The notes: a model not told the origin generated them from the sequence alone. A DNA stretch of 64,000 bases from Neisseria weixii (GCF_002327085.1 NZ_CP023429.1:2284383-2348382); one strand, 5' to 3'; counted from the stretch's first letter, positions 7,369 through 16,396 are shown. Numbers and translations are program-made.

Positions 7369-8865
7369 TTACAACGCCCTGCGGAAGCTGATGGCTTTCA
7401 GCACATGGCTGCGGCCGACGGCCTTATCGCCGGCCAAATCGGCCAAGGTGCGCGCTACGCGTATGATGCGGTGGAAACTGCGTGCCGAAAGTGATAATTT
7501 TTCCAGCATCGCACCTAAGGCATCGCGCGCTTCCTGTTCGATATTGGCCGCGCTGTCTAATTCGGTCACGCTCAAGGCGGCATTCACTTTACCTTGGCGC
7601 GCATATTGTCTGTCGCGCGCCGCCAACACCCGCTGTAACACATCGGCACTGGGTTCGCCCGCTTGCTGCTGCATCAATTCTGCGGCAGGCAGGCTCGGCA
7701 CTTCAATGGTTAAATCAATGCGGTCAAACAGCGGCCCTGAAATTTTGCTGCGGTAACGCGCGATGCTCTCGGGCGTGCAGCGGCAGGGTTTGCTCGGGTG
7801 ACCGAGATAGCCGCACGGACACGGGTTCATCGCCGCCACCAATTGGAATTTGGCCGGATAGACCGCCTGCCGCGCCGCACGGGAAATGTGGATTTCACCG
7901 TTTTCCAACGGCTCGCGCAACACTTCCAACACTTTGCGGTCAAACTCGGGGAATTCGTCGAGAAACAATACGCCGTGGTGCGCCAAAGAAATCTCGCCCG
8001 GCCGCGGATCCGAACCGCCGCCGACCATCGCCGCCGAGCTGGCACTGTGATGGGGCGACCGAAACGGCCGCTCGTGGCTGAGTTCTTGCTGATGATTGGG
8101 CAACAATGAGCGCAAGGCCCATACTTCGACCAGTTCGTCTTCAGTCAGTGGCGGCAAAATACCGGGCAAGCGCTGCGACAACATCGATTTACCCGTACCC
8201 GGCGGCCCCATCATCAATAAACTGTGTCCTCCTGCCGCCGCAATTTCCAGAGCCAAACGCGCGGTATGTTGCCCTTTTACATCACTTAAATCAGGCAAGT
8301 TTGTATGTTGAGACGGCCTGTCGAGATTCGGGCATTCGGTTTGCGCCAAAGGCTCGACGGCATTTAAATGCGCCGCCACTTCGCCCAGCGATTGCGCACC
8401 GTAAACCGTGATGCCTTTCATCACGGCGGCTTGCCGGGCATTTTCTAATGGCAGCACAAAAGCCCGCCCTGCCTGCATACCCTGCCACGCCATTGCCAAT
8501 GCGCCGCGCACAGGCCGCAATATACCCGACAAGGCCAGCTCGCCGGCAAATTCGTATTGCGCCAGTTTCTCCATCGAAATCTGACCTGACGCGGCTAAAA
8601 TGCCGATGGCAATGGGCAAATCAAACCGGCCGGATTCTTTGGGCAAATCGGCCGGCGCCAGATTGACGGTGATTTTTTTTGCCGGAAAATCAAAGCCGCT
8701 TTGGATAATCGCCGCCCGCACACGGTCACGGCTTTCCTTCACTTCGGTATCCGGCAGCCCGACAATATTGAAATGCGGCAAACCGTTGGCAAGATGGGCT
8801 TCCACCTCGACCAACGGCGCATTCATGCCACTTAGGGCGCGACTGTAAACCAAAGCGAGCGACAT
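7369..8865 (-). CDS. comM: ComM (YifB) MCM-like AAA+ helicase of transformation
   Basis: Hexameric helicase that extends heteroduplex during natural transformation by driving branch migration. The N-terminal Lon-like domain (about 1-170, with KITVNLAPADLPKE) is followed by the Mg-chelatase AAA+ core: Walker A GPPGTGKS, Walker B GVLFLDEFPEF, and a zinc-type cluster CPCGYLGHPSKPCRC. 498 aa is full length. Its presence fits the density of uptake sequences in the window. ubiK lies 11 bases upstream on the same strand, so both probably share a transcript. Confidence 0.96.
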   Translation of the reverse strand: MSLALVYSRALSGMNAPLVEVEAHLANGLPHFNIVGLPDTEVKESRDRVRAAIIQSGFDFPAKKITVNLAPADLPKESGRFDLPIAIGILAASGQISMEKLAQYEFAGELALSGILRPVRGALAMAWQGMQAGRAFVLPLENARQAAVMKGITVYGAQSLGEVAAHLNAVEPLAQTECPNLDRPSQHTNLPDLSDVKGQHTARLALEIAAAGGHSLLMMGPPGTGKSMLSQRLPGILPPLTEDELVEVWALRSLLPNHQQELSHERPFRSPHHSASSAAMVGGGSDPRPGEISLAHHGVLFLDEFPEFDRKVLEVLREPLENGEIHISRAARQAVYPAKFQLVAAMNPCPCGYLGHPSKPCRCTPESIARYRSKISGPLFDRIDLTIEVPSLPAAELMQQQAGEPSADVLQRVLAARDRQYARQGKVNAALSVTELDSAANIEQEARDALGAMLEKLSLSARSFHRIIRVARTLADLAGDKAVGRSHVLKAISFRRAL

Positions 8866-8876
8866 GATTGACGGCC

Positions 8877-9197
8877 TTATTCGGCGCTGTCTGCTTTGGT
8901 TACCGATTCAACGGCTGCTTCCACTTTGGCGGCAGATTCAACCATGTTTTCTTCGGCCGCAGGATTTTGCGCTGCTTCCAGCTTGACCAGACGCGCTTCC
9001 AGCTCCACCAATTTGGTGCGGGTTTTAATCAACACTTGCTGCTGGATATCAAATTCTTCACGGGTCACCAAATCCATGCGGTTAAACGCGCTGCCCAACA
9101 TGGCTTTGACGTTTTTCTCAACATCTTTAGCCGGACTGTTGGCAATGGTTTCGCTCAATTTCGAGGTCACTTCTTCAAACAGGTTTTTACCGAACAT
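8877..9197 (-). CDS. ubiK: UbiK (YqiC) ubiquinone biosynthesis accessory factor
   Basis: Small coiled-coil protein of the BMFP/YqiC family, which in E. coli helps the soluble Ubi complex under aerobic growth. The N-terminal amphipathic part (FEEVTSKLSETIANSP) and the signature FNRMDLVTREEFDIQ leading into a LVELEARLVKLEA coiled coil are present. The C-terminal 25 residues are an Ala/Glu/Val-rich tail that varies among species. 106 aa. It sits upstream of comM on the same strand. Assignment is good from pattern and length. Confidence 0.88.
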   Translation of the reverse strand: MFGKNLFEEVTSKLSETIANSPAKDVEKNVKAMLGSAFNRMDLVTREEFDIQQQVLIKTRTKLVELEARLVKLEAAQNPAAEENMVESAAKVEAAVESVTKADSAE

Positions 9198-9245
9198 GGC
9201 TGTGTCCTTTATTCATAGAAAAATAATGCAGCTATTGTATAAGAG

Positions 9246-9283
9246 AAAAGGCCGTCTGAAAACATAAGTTTCAGACGGCCTTT
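9246..9283. terminator. Uptake-sequence terminator between ubiK promoter side and metK end
   Basis: AAAGGCCGTCTGAAA and TTTCAGACGGCCTTT face each other across a short loop just after the metK stop. Confidence 0.85.
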
Positions 9284-9296
9284 GGTTCTTTCATCA

Positions 9297-10464
9297 TTAA
9301 AGACCGGCAGCGGCTCTCAATGCTTGCGCCTTGTCGGTGCGCTCCCAAGTAAACTCAGGCTCTTCGCGGCCGAAGTGACCGTAGGCGGCGGTTTTGCTGT
9401 AACGCGGGTGCAGCAAGTCCAACATTTGCACAATGCCTTTCGGGCGCAGGTCAAAGTGTTCGCGCACCAATTTAATCAAATCGGCTTCACTGATTTTGCC
9501 GGTGCCGAAGGTATCGATCGAAATCGAAGTCGGCTCGGCCACGCCGATGGCGTAAGACACTTGGATTTGGCATTGTGTCGCCAAACCGGCGGCCACAATG
9601 TTTTTCGCCACATAGCGGGTGGCATAAGCGGCAGAACGGTCAACTTTAGACGGGTCTTTGCCGGAGAACGCGCCGCCGCCGTGCGGTGCGGCACCGCCGT
9701 AGGTATCGACGATGATTTTACGGCCGGTCAAACCGCAGTCGCCTTGCGGGCCGCCAATCACGAAGTTACCGGTCGGGTTAATCAGGTATTTGGTTTGGCC
9801 GGTCAGCATTTCAGACGGCAACACCGGCTTGATGATGTGTTCAATCACAGCTTTGGCCAACTCTTCGTGGCTGATTTCCGGATCGTGTTGGGTCGACAAT
9901 ACCACGGTATCGATGCGCTTTACTTTGCCGGTTTCGCTGTCGTAAACACAGGTTAATTGCGCTTTGGCATCAGGGCGCAACCACGGCAGGCGGCCGTCTT
10001 TGCGCAATTCGCTTTGACGCTGCATCAGGCGGTGGCTGTAGTAGATGGCAAACGGCATCAATGTCGGGTTTCGTCGCAGGCATAGCCGAACATCAGGCCT
10101 TGGTCGCCCGCGCCTTGGTTCAAATCAATGCCCTCGCCTTCGTTGACACCTTGGGCGATGTCGGGTGATTGTTCGCCGTAGTTCAACACCAATTTAAAGG
10201 TATCGGCGGCAAAGCCCCACTCGGGATTGTTGTAGCCGATGCGTTTTACGGTGTCGCGCGCCACTTGTTCGTAATCAATCTCGGCGGTGGTGGTGATTTC
10301 GCCGGCCAGCACGCACAAATCGGTAGCCACCAAGGTTTCCGCCGCCACACGTGCGGTCGGGTCTTGCGCTAAAATCGCATCCAAAACCGCATCGGAAATT
10401 TGGTCGGCCACTTTGTCGGATGGCCTTCGGATACAGATTCAGAAGTAAACAAAAATTCGCTCAT
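9297..10464 (-). CDS. metK: S-adenosylmethionine synthetase (two frame breaks)
   Basis: Forms SAM from methionine and ATP. The start ATG at 10464 gives [16 protein letters not shown], but GHPDK is broken because CCC is read as CC (10418-10419 on the plus strand shows GG where GGG is expected). A second loss, in the GGG at 10066-10068, breaks [15 protein letters not shown]. Between and after the breaks the sequence is fully conserved ([20 protein letters not shown] glycine loop, [20 protein letters not shown]). The gene is essential in nearly all bacteria, so both breaks are most likely sequencing errors. A structured leader RNA with its own terminator precedes it. Confidence 0.93.
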
Positions 10465-10627
10465 TACTCATTCTTTCTTTTTTTAAATAAGCCGTTAGGT
10501 TTTCAGACGGCCTATTTACTTACATAATCAAACGGCAAAAATCATAGCAGTTTTTGCCCAACCCCACTATACAAATAAGAATTTTTCTTATTTACTTATT
10601 TAAATGCACGAAATTCTTTTGCAACAG

Positions 10628-10752
10628 ACAAAAAAATTCCCGCATTAAGCGGGTTCGGATTGCTCTGGCGAGCCACATCGGCCTTGCGACCGTCCACCTT
10701 ACTTTTCTTTTCGAAAAGCAGGTTGGCATGGAATTCCCAACTCTTAATGCAG
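10628..10752 (-). ncRNA. Structured leader RNA or sRNA upstream of metK, with attenuator-like terminator
   Basis: A well-formed promoter is followed by about 125 bases and the intrinsic terminator CCCGC-TTAAT-GCGGG plus seven U, 160 bases before metK. Predicted stems include CGGUC-GCAA-GGCCG, GCUC-GCCA-GAGC and CUUUUCGAAAAG. The 5' end of the RNA (GCAUUAAG, plus-strand 10743-10750) is complementary to CUUAAUGC in the terminator loop and right arm (10642-10649), so two exclusive structures are possible. I do not recognise it as a known riboswitch; an independent small RNA is the alternative. Confidence 0.6.
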
Positions 10753-10757
10753 CTGGG

Positions 10758-10786
10758 ATTGTAGCAAAACCGAGCGGTTTTATCAA
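10758..10786 (-). promoter_or_regulatory. Sigma-70 promoter of the metK leader RNA
   Basis: Reading the minus strand: TTGATA (10786-10781), a 17-base spacer, TACAAT (10763-10758). The spacer contains the perfect palindrome AAAACCGCTCGGTTTT, which may be an operator or the terminator of the gene upstream. Confidence 0.7.
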
Positions 10787-11127
10787 GTATCCTTCCTCTT
10801 TTCAGGCGGCAGAAATACCGACAGCACCAGTGCGGAAAATGCGCCGCAGCTGCCGAAGACAATGCCCGCTTCCAAGTCTCTGAACAGTACCGTCCCAAAT
10901 AATGCACCGCAGGCCGCGCCGATAAATGCCGCCGCAACACTGCCCATCCAACCTCGTGTTAATTTAGCGATTCGGACAACCCAGCCGCACAGCCCGGCGG
11001 GAACCGCGCCCAGCAACCAAGCCAGTAGCAATATTTCCGCGTCCAGCCCACTCCATGCCCCGTCAAACCATACCAAACCGATTAAACCTATAAAAGGCCC
11101 TAAAATGAGAAATAATAAAACAATCAC
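10783..11127 (-). CDS. Small integral membrane protein, unknown function
   Basis: 114 residues with three to four hydrophobic segments (about 2-20, 30-52, 62-82 and 88-107), Gly/Ala-rich in the third, and a short basic end PPEKRKDT. I do not recognise a named family. It lies between the divergent lpxL homologue and the metK leader, and its last bases overlap the -35 element of the leader promoter, so its transcription must run through or stop at the AAAACCG palindrome there. No signal peptide distinct from the first membrane segment. Confidence 0.65.
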   Translation of the reverse strand: MIVLLFLILGPFIGLIGLVWFDGAWSGLDAEILLLAWLLGAVPAGLCGWVVRIAKLTRGWMGSVAAAFIGAACGALFGTVLFRDLEAGIVFGSCGAFSALVLSVFLPPEKRKDT

Positions 11128-11231
11128 CCAGTTTTCCCTTGTTTCTTAAAAATACTTAAATTTAAAGTGATAGAAACGCCCTGCCATTATACTATAATCA
11201 CACTCTCACAATTGACTGGACATTTACGCCC

Positions 11232-12110
11232 ATGCAAACCCTCGTTATTCTGTTATTCAAATGCTTTGCCGCGCTGCCGATGCCGCTGTTGCACACACTG
11301 GGCAACGTTTCGGGCAGTGTGGCATTTTATTTTCTCAAGGAAGACCGGCAGCGCGTGCGCGCCAATATGCGCCAAGCCGGTTTGCAGCCCGATAATAAGA
11401 TGATTCAAACCGTGTTCCGCGAAACAGCCAAAGGCGGTTTGGAACTGCCCGTGGCTTTTTTCAGACGGCCTGAAGAGATTGAAACGCTGTTCAAACAAAT
11501 TAACGGCTGGGAACACGTTCAGACGGCCTTGGATAATCAGCAGGGCTTGCTCTTCATCACACCGCACATCGGCAGCTATGATTTGGCCGGCCGCTACATC
11601 AGCCAGCAATTGCCTTTTCCGCTGACCGCCATGTACAAACCGCCTAAATTCAAAGCCGTCGATGCCGTCATGCAGGCCGGACGTGTGCGCGGCAAGGGCA
11701 AAACCGCGCCGACCAACATCCAAGGCGTAAAGCAGGTTATCAAAGCCCTGCGCGCCGGTGAAGCCACCATCGTATTGCCCGACCATGTACCCGCGCCCGA
11801 AGAAGGCGGCGACGGCGTGTGGGTCGATTTCTTCGGCCGTCCGGCTTATACCATGACACTAGCGGGCAAACTCGCCCAAGTCAAAGGCGTGAAAGCGCTG
11901 TTTTTCGTCGGCGAACGCCTGCCCGATGGCCAAGGATTTGCGCTGCACATCGAACCTCTGCAAGACGAACTCAACGGCGACAAAGCCCACGATGCACGTA
12001 TCATCAATCAAAACATGGAGTATTGGATTCAACGTTTCCCAACGCAGTATCTGTTTATGTACAACCGCTACAAACGTCCGGCCGGGGCACCGCAACCGCC
12101 GATTGAATAA
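11232..12110 (+). CDS. lpxL: Lipid A lauroyl acyltransferase (LpxL/HtrB family)
   Basis: Inner-membrane enzyme that adds a secondary acyl chain to lipid A. The catalytic HX4D motif is HIGSYD, near residue 113, and the YKPPKFKAVD and PDHVPAPEEGG blocks form the rest of the active site. An N-terminal hydrophobic segment anchors it. 292 aa is standard. Two uptake sequences lie inside the gene. In Neisseria this gene sits near metK, as here. Which of the two neisserial late acyltransferases it is (position 2 or 2') cannot be settled without alignment. Confidence 0.9.
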   Translation: MQTLVILLFKCFAALPMPLLHTLGNVSGSVAFYFLKEDRQRVRANMRQAGLQPDNKMIQTVFRETAKGGLELPVAFFRRPEEIETLFKQINGWEHVQTALDNQQGLLFITPHIGSYDLAGRYISQQLPFPLTAMYKPPKFKAVDAVMQAGRVRGKGKTAPTNIQGVKQVIKALRAGEATIVLPDHVPAPEEGGDGVWVDFFGRPAYTMTLAGKLAQVKGVKALFFVGERLPDGQGFALHIEPLQDELNGDKAHDARIINQNMEYWIQRFPTQYLFMYNRYKRPAGAPQPPIE

Positions 12111-12120
12111 ACCCTATAGA

Positions 12121-12161
12121 AAATGCCGTCTGAAAATACTTGTTTTCAGACGGCATTTTTT
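12121..12161. terminator. Terminator from an AT-type uptake-sequence pair
   Basis: AAATGCCGTCTGAAAA pairs with its inverse and ends in a T run. This pair carries the ATGCCGTCTGAA form on both arms, unlike most of the window. Confidence 0.88.
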
Positions 12162-12173
12162 CATCATTCAAAA

Positions 12174-12473
12174 TTACCTCAACTGCCCATAAGCGGTACA
12201 AATTTCCTGTGCCGTCTGCTCGGTGCGGCGTTTGTCCATACCGCTTAAACCCATCGCCTCGCTTTGCAATTGCGCCAAATATTGCGCAATTTCATGTTTA
12301 TCTGCGCCACGCCCAAGCATACCTGTCAGCACATACGCATAGCTTTGATATTCATCGCGGCAATTTTCTTCATCATTGATTTCCAGCGGATCCCACATCC
12401 GCCAAAGAATCTCATCCACGACCCGACAGAGTTTTGCGGCATCTGATTTAGGCTGTTTCATCTTTTTAAGCAT
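12174..12473 (-). CDS. Conserved hypothetical protein, 99 aa
   Basis: Acidic, soluble, with no signal peptide or membrane segment. The stretch EILWRMWDPLEINDEENCRDEYQS recalls short proteins of unknown function found in many bacteria with a WDP..v...DEY..Y pattern and a C-terminal EIAQYLAQLQSEAMGL helix, but I cannot name the family. Two starts are possible (12473 or the ATG 12 bases inside); neither has a strong ribosome site. It lies downstream of cysE on the same strand with a 55-base gap, so they may be co-transcribed. Confidence 0.65.
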   Translation of the reverse strand: MLKKMKQPKSDAAKLCRVVDEILWRMWDPLEINDEENCRDEYQSYAYVLTGMLGRGADKHEIAQYLAQLQSEAMGLSGMDKRRTEQTAQEICTAYGQLR

Positions 12474-12528
12474 GCGTTAAGTTTGCCTTACAAAGAAAAT
12501 TGTATTTTTAAAGGCTGTATTTATTCCG

Positions 12529-13371
12529 TCAAATCACAAAATCCGCACCCGACAATTCAATATACTGATTCATGTCTTGCGACGGCACTTTAGACGAGCG
12601 GCCGATTGGTTTGGCCGGCACGCCGACCACGGTAATCGACGACGGCACATCGGCTACCACGACGCTGCCGGCGCCGATTTTGGCGTTTTCGCCGATGCGG
12701 ATATTGCCCAAAATCGAAGCGTTCGCGCCTATCATCACGCCGTCTGAAACTTTCGGGTGACGGTCGCCGCATTCTTTGCCCGAGCCGCCCAAGGTCACAC
12801 CGTGCAGGATGGAAATATTGTTGCCCAAAACGGCGGTTTCACCGGCCACGAAACCGGTGGCATGGTCAAGCATCAGGCCGTGGCCGAAACGTGCGGCAGG
12901 GTGGATATCGACGCCGAACACTTCCGACATACGGTTTTGCAGGAAATAAGACAAGGTTTTGCGGCCGTTGTTATACAGCCAATGGTTGATGCGGTGCGCC
13001 TGAATGGCGTGGAACCCTTTGAAATAAAGCAGCGGCAGCGAATATTCGTCACAAGCCGGGTCGCGCTCGTAAATGGCCTGCAAATCTTGTTTCATGCTGT
13101 CGATAATGCAGCAATCATCGGCAAACGCTTGCAGGCAGATTTCGTTCAACGCGCGCACATCCATAATCGGACTGCCGAGTTTGCTCGATAAATGAAATGC
13201 CAACACGGCATCAAGCGAATCGTGGCGCAACACGGTTTGGTGCAGGAAACTGGCCAGCATCGGCTCGGCGTTGGCGGCGGCGGCGGTTTCTTCAAGAATC
13301 GCATTCCACAAATCGAAACTGCGGGTATTGAGATGGTCTTTTTTCGGAGGGGCAGATGTGGTTTTTTTCAT
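12529..13371 (-). CDS. cysE: Serine O-acetyltransferase
   Basis: Cytoplasmic enzyme that makes O-acetylserine from serine and acetyl-CoA, the first committed step of cysteine synthesis. The N-terminal helical domain includes the DPACDEYSLPLLYFKGFHAIQ block, and the left-handed beta-helix of hexapeptide repeats contains the catalytic region DIHPAARFGHGLMLDHATG and HGVTLGG. 280 aa is typical. The C-terminal end ELSGADFVI is the tail that inserts into the CysK active site in the cysteine synthase complex; its terminal Ile is kept. Confidence 0.96.
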   Translation of the reverse strand: MKKTTSAPPKKDHLNTRSFDLWNAILEETAAAANAEPMLASFLHQTVLRHDSLDAVLAFHLSSKLGSPIMDVRALNEICLQAFADDCCIIDSMKQDLQAIYERDPACDEYSLPLLYFKGFHAIQAHRINHWLYNNGRKTLSYFLQNRMSEVFGVDIHPAARFGHGLMLDHATGFVAGETAVLGNNISILHGVTLGGSGKECGDRHPKVSDGVMIGANASILGNIRIGENAKIGAGSVVVADVPSSITVVGVPAKPIGRSSKVPSQDMNQYIELSGADFVI

Positions 13372-13495
13372 GATGGTAAAGGCCGTCTGAAACTGATAAA
13401 ACTGTTATCTTACCGTTTTCATTGAGTTTATCATAGCCGATTAACAGATAAGTTTATAACCAAAAGTTCTCTTAGAGATTTAAAGTTTATTTGGC

Positions 13496-13522
13496 TTGAA
13501 ATTTTTTCAGACGGCCTTATAT
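13496..13522 (+). promoter_or_regulatory. Candidate RpoH (heat-shock) promoter of grpE
   Basis: TTGAAA (13496-13501), a 13-base spacer and CCTTATAT (13515-13522), close to the sigma-32 consensus CTTGAAA-N13-CCCCATNT. The same arrangement precedes dnaK. An uptake sequence occupies the spacer. Transcription from here would begin inside the longest open frame, supporting the downstream start of grpE. Confidence 0.6.
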
Positions 13523-13565
13523 GCGGTTTATTAAACTATTTCCCGTTGAACGAAGGATGTCGGAC

Positions 13566-14138
13566 ATGACTGAACAAAACCCAAACACCGAAGAAGAAAA
13601 AGTAGAAACTCAAGAAGCGCACGCAGCTGAGGCCGTTGCTGAAACCGAATCCGCTGAAGCCGAAGCAGCGCCTGAGCCGGCCATTGAAGATCTGCAGGCG
13701 CGCATTGAAGAATTGGAAGGCCAGCTCAAAGACGAACAATTGCGCGGTTTGGCCAATGAGCAAAACCTGCGTCGCCGTCATCAGGAAGAAATCGCCGCGA
13801 CCCATAAATTTGCCGGTCAAAAATTCGCCGCTGAAATGCTGCCGGTAAAAGATTATCTGGAAATGGCTTTGCTGGACCAAAGCGGTAATTTCGAAGCCTT
13901 GAAAATGGGCGTGCAAATGACCTTGAACGAATTGCAAAAAGCATTCGATGCCACCCAAATCAAAGAAATCAACCCTGCTGTGGGCGACAAACTCGACCCG
14001 CACCAACACCAAGCCGTGCAAACCGTGGTGAGCGAGCAAGAGCCCAACACCATCGTCAATGTGATGAAAAAAGGTTATTCATTGTCTGAACGCGTGTTGC
14101 GTCCGGCCATGGTTGTGGTGGCAAAAAAAGAAGATTGA
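13566..14138 (+). CDS. grpE: Nucleotide exchange factor GrpE
   Basis: Cochaperone that releases ADP from DnaK. The N-terminal 50 residues are acidic and disordered, followed by a long coiled coil (about 48-100) and the beta domain that contacts DnaK, including DKLDPHQHQAV and the C-terminal YSLSERVLRPAMVVVAK motif. I place the start at 13566 because AAGGA lies eight bases upstream and the heat-shock promoter would start transcription just before it; an in-frame ATG at 13521 lies within the promoter. 190 aa. Confidence 0.95.
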   Translation: MTEQNPNTEEEKVETQEAHAAEAVAETESAEAEAAPEPAIEDLQARIEELEGQLKDEQLRGLANEQNLRRRHQEEIAATHKFAGQKFAAEMLPVKDYLEMALLDQSGNFEALKMGVQMTLNELQKAFDATQIKEINPAVGDKLDPHQHQAVQTVVSEQEPNTIVNVMKKGYSLSERVLRPAMVVVAKKED

Positions 14139-14145
14139 AAGCACC

Positions 14146-14176
14146 GCTTGATGCTGTTTATCAAGCATAAAATTTT
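14146..14176 (+). terminator. grpE terminator
   Basis: GCTTGAT and ATCAAGC form a seven-base stem, followed by an AT-rich stretch ending TTTT, just after the stop. An uptake sequence begins immediately after. Confidence 0.6.
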
Positions 14177-14354
14177 CAGACGGCCTTATTCCATACCGGT
14201 AAACAATCCGCCGCTTTCGGAAAATCATTCCGAACCATCGGAACAAGATTCGGATAACAAGGCCGTCTGAAAAAACAAACCAACACCCTAAACAGCCTGT
14301 GGATAAATAAATCAAGCACTTGAATTAAATCATAAAAAAATTTCATCTCAAGCC

Positions 14355-14381
14355 TTGAAAAAAAATTGAACACCCTTATCT
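14355..14381 (+). promoter_or_regulatory. Candidate RpoH (heat-shock) promoter of dnaK
   Basis: TTGAAA (14355-14360), a 13-base spacer and CCTTATCT (14374-14381), 75 bases before the dnaK start. It has the same spacing and -10 form as the grpE candidate. The rest of 14177-14354 holds an uptake sequence near 14262 and AT-rich DNA. Confidence 0.65.
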
Positions 14382-14455
14382 ACAAGCCAACTCAACAACA
14401 AGTTCAATAAATTCATTAATCAGTAATTTAATTTTTTACCAGGAGCTATCACACT

Positions 14456-16384
14456 ATGGCAAAAGTAATCGGTATCGACTTAGGTACAACCAACTCTTGC
14501 GTGGCCATCTCTGAAAACGGCCAAACAAAAGTCATTGAAAACGCCGAAGGCGCACGTACCACCCCTTCAGTGGCCGCCTACCTCGACGGCAACGAAGTAT
14601 TGGTCGGCGCACCGGCCAAACGCCAAGCCGTCACCAATGCAAAAAACACCATCTATGCGGCCAAACGCTTAATCGGCCACAAATTTGAAGACAAAGAAGT
14701 ACAACGCGACATCGAAACCATGCCGTTTGAAATCATCAAATCTGCCAACGGCGACGCATGGGTAAAAGCGCAAGGCAAAGAATTGTCGCCACCGCAAGTT
14801 TCGGCCGAAGTATTGCGTAAAATGAAAGAAGCCGCCGAAGCTTATTTGGGCGAAAAAGTAACTGAAGCGGTGATTACCGTTCCGGCTTACTTCAACGACA
14901 GCCAACGCCAAGCCACCAAAGATGCCGGCCGCATCGCCGGTTTGGATGTAAAACGCATCATCAATGAGCCGACCGCAGCCGCATTGGCCTTCGGTATGGA
15001 CAAAGTATCCGGCGGTGACCGCAAAATCGCGGTTTACGACTTGGGCGGCGGTACTTTCGATATCTCGATTATCGAGATTGCCGATGTAGACGGCGACAAA
15101 CAGTTTGAAGTATTGGCCACCAACGGCGATACCTTCTTGGGCGGCGAAGACTTCGACCAACGCATCATCGACTTTATCATTGACGAGTTCAAAAAAGAAC
15201 AAGGCATTGATTTGAAAGGTGATCCGATGGCCATGCAGCGTGTGAAAGAAGCTGCCGAAAAAGCCAAAATCGAATTATCGAGCGGCCAGCAAACCGAAAT
15301 CAACCTGCCTTACATCACCATGGATGCGAGCGGTCCGAAACACTTGGTATTGAAACTGAGCCGCGCCAAATTCGAATCTTTGGTGGAAGACCTTATCAAG
15401 CGTTCTATCGAACCTTGCCGCATTGCCTTGAAAGATGCAGGCTTGAGCACAAGCCAAATCGACGACGTAATCTTGGTGGGCGGTCAAACCCGTATGCCTA
15501 AAGTGCAGGAAGAAGTGGAAAAATTCTTCGGCAAAGCCCCTCGCAAAGACGTGAACCCTGACGAAGCCGTGGCTGTGGGCGCTGCGATTCAAGGCGAAGT
15601 ATTGGGCGGCGGCCGCAGCGACGTGTTGCTGCTTGACGTGACTCCGCTGTCTTTGGGTATCGAAACCATGGGTGGCGTGATGACCAAGCTGATTCAGAAA
15701 AACACCACCATTCCGACCAAAGCATCACAAACTTTCTCTACCGCCGAAGACAACCAATCGGCCGTAACCATTCATGTGTTGCAAGGCGAACGCGAGCGTG
15801 CTTCTGCCAATAAATCACTGGGTCAGTTCAACTTGGGCGACATCGCTCCGGCACCACGCGGTATGCCGCAAATCGAAGTGACTTTCGACATTGACGCCAA
15901 CGGTATCCTGCACGTTTCCGCCAAAGACAAAGGCACCGGCAAAGCGGCCAACATCACCATTCAAGGTTCTTCGGGCTTGAGCGAAGAAGAAATCGAACGC
16001 ATGGTGAAAGACGCGGAAGCCAACGCGGAAGAAGATAAAAAACTGACCGAATTGGTCGCTTCACGCAACCAAGCCGAAGCCCTGATTCACTCAGTGAAAA
16101 AATCTTTGGCCGACTACGGTGACAAACTGGATGCCGACGAAAAAGCCAAAATCGAAGAAGCTTTGAAAGCCGCTGAAGAAGCTGTGAAAGGCGAAGACAA
16201 AGCCGACATCGACGCCAAAGCCGAAGCCTTGGGCGCAGCCAGCCAAAAACTGGGCGAAATGGTTTACGCCCAAGCGCAAGCCGAAGCACAGGCTGGCGAA
16301 GGCGCAGCTCAAGACGGTTCGTCTAAGAAAGACGACGATGTCGTTGATGCCGACTTTGAAGAAGTGAAAGACGACAAGAAATAA
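14456..16384 (+). CDS. dnaK: Chaperone DnaK (Hsp70)
   Basis: ATP-driven chaperone that binds exposed hydrophobic segments of clients with DnaJ and GrpE. The nucleotide-binding domain shows [11 protein letters not shown], the phosphate-2 loop [12 protein letters not shown] and the adenosine motif [14 protein letters not shown]. The linker [15 protein letters not shown] and substrate-binding domain follow, and the C-terminal EEVKDDKK tail ends it. 642 aa is normal. AGGAG lies ten bases before the ATG. dnaJ is not in the window. grpE lies 317 bases upstream with its own promoter, so the two are separate units. Confidence 0.98.
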   Translation: MAKVIGIDLGTTNSCVAISENGQTKVIENAEGARTTPSVAAYLDGNEVLVGAPAKRQAVTNAKNTIYAAKRLIGHKFEDKEVQRDIETMPFEIIKSANGDAWVKAQGKELSPPQVSAEVLRKMKEAAEAYLGEKVTEAVITVPAYFNDSQRQATKDAGRIAGLDVKRIINEPTAAALAFGMDKVSGGDRKIAVYDLGGGTFDISIIEIADVDGDKQFEVLATNGDTFLGGEDFDQRIIDFIIDEFKKEQGIDLKGDPMAMQRVKEAAEKAKIELSSGQQTEINLPYITMDASGPKHLVLKLSRAKFESLVEDLIKRSIEPCRIALKDAGLSTSQIDDVILVGGQTRMPKVQEEVEKFFGKAPRKDVNPDEAVAVGAAIQGEVLGGGRSDVLLLDVTPLSLGIETMGGVMTKLIQKNTTIPTKASQTFSTAEDNQSAVTIHVLQGERERASANKSLGQFNLGDIAPAPRGMPQIEVTFDIDANGILHVSAKDKGTGKAANITIQGSSGLSEEEIERMVKDAEANAEEDKKLTELVASRNQAEALIHSVKKSLADYGDKLDADEKAKIEEALKAAEEAVKGEDKADIDAKAEALGAASQKLGEMVYAQAQAEAQAGEGAAQDGSSKKDDDVVDADFEEVKDDKK

Positions 16385-16396
16385 GGCCGTCTGAAA

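Noticed and set aside
9297..10464. metK, relA, dxs, ribF, truA and others as true pseudogenes
   Set aside because: Conservation is perfect on both sides of each break, breaks sit in short homopolymers, and several of the genes are essential.
10628..10752. SRP RNA, tmRNA or 6S RNA as identity of the metK leader RNA
   Set aside because: No GGAAGCAGCC SRP loop, no tag reading frame or tRNA-like ends, and too short for 6S.
13521..13565. Upstream start of grpE at 13521
   Set aside because: The ATG lies within the heat-shock promoter; the downstream ATG has a good ribosome site and matches family length.
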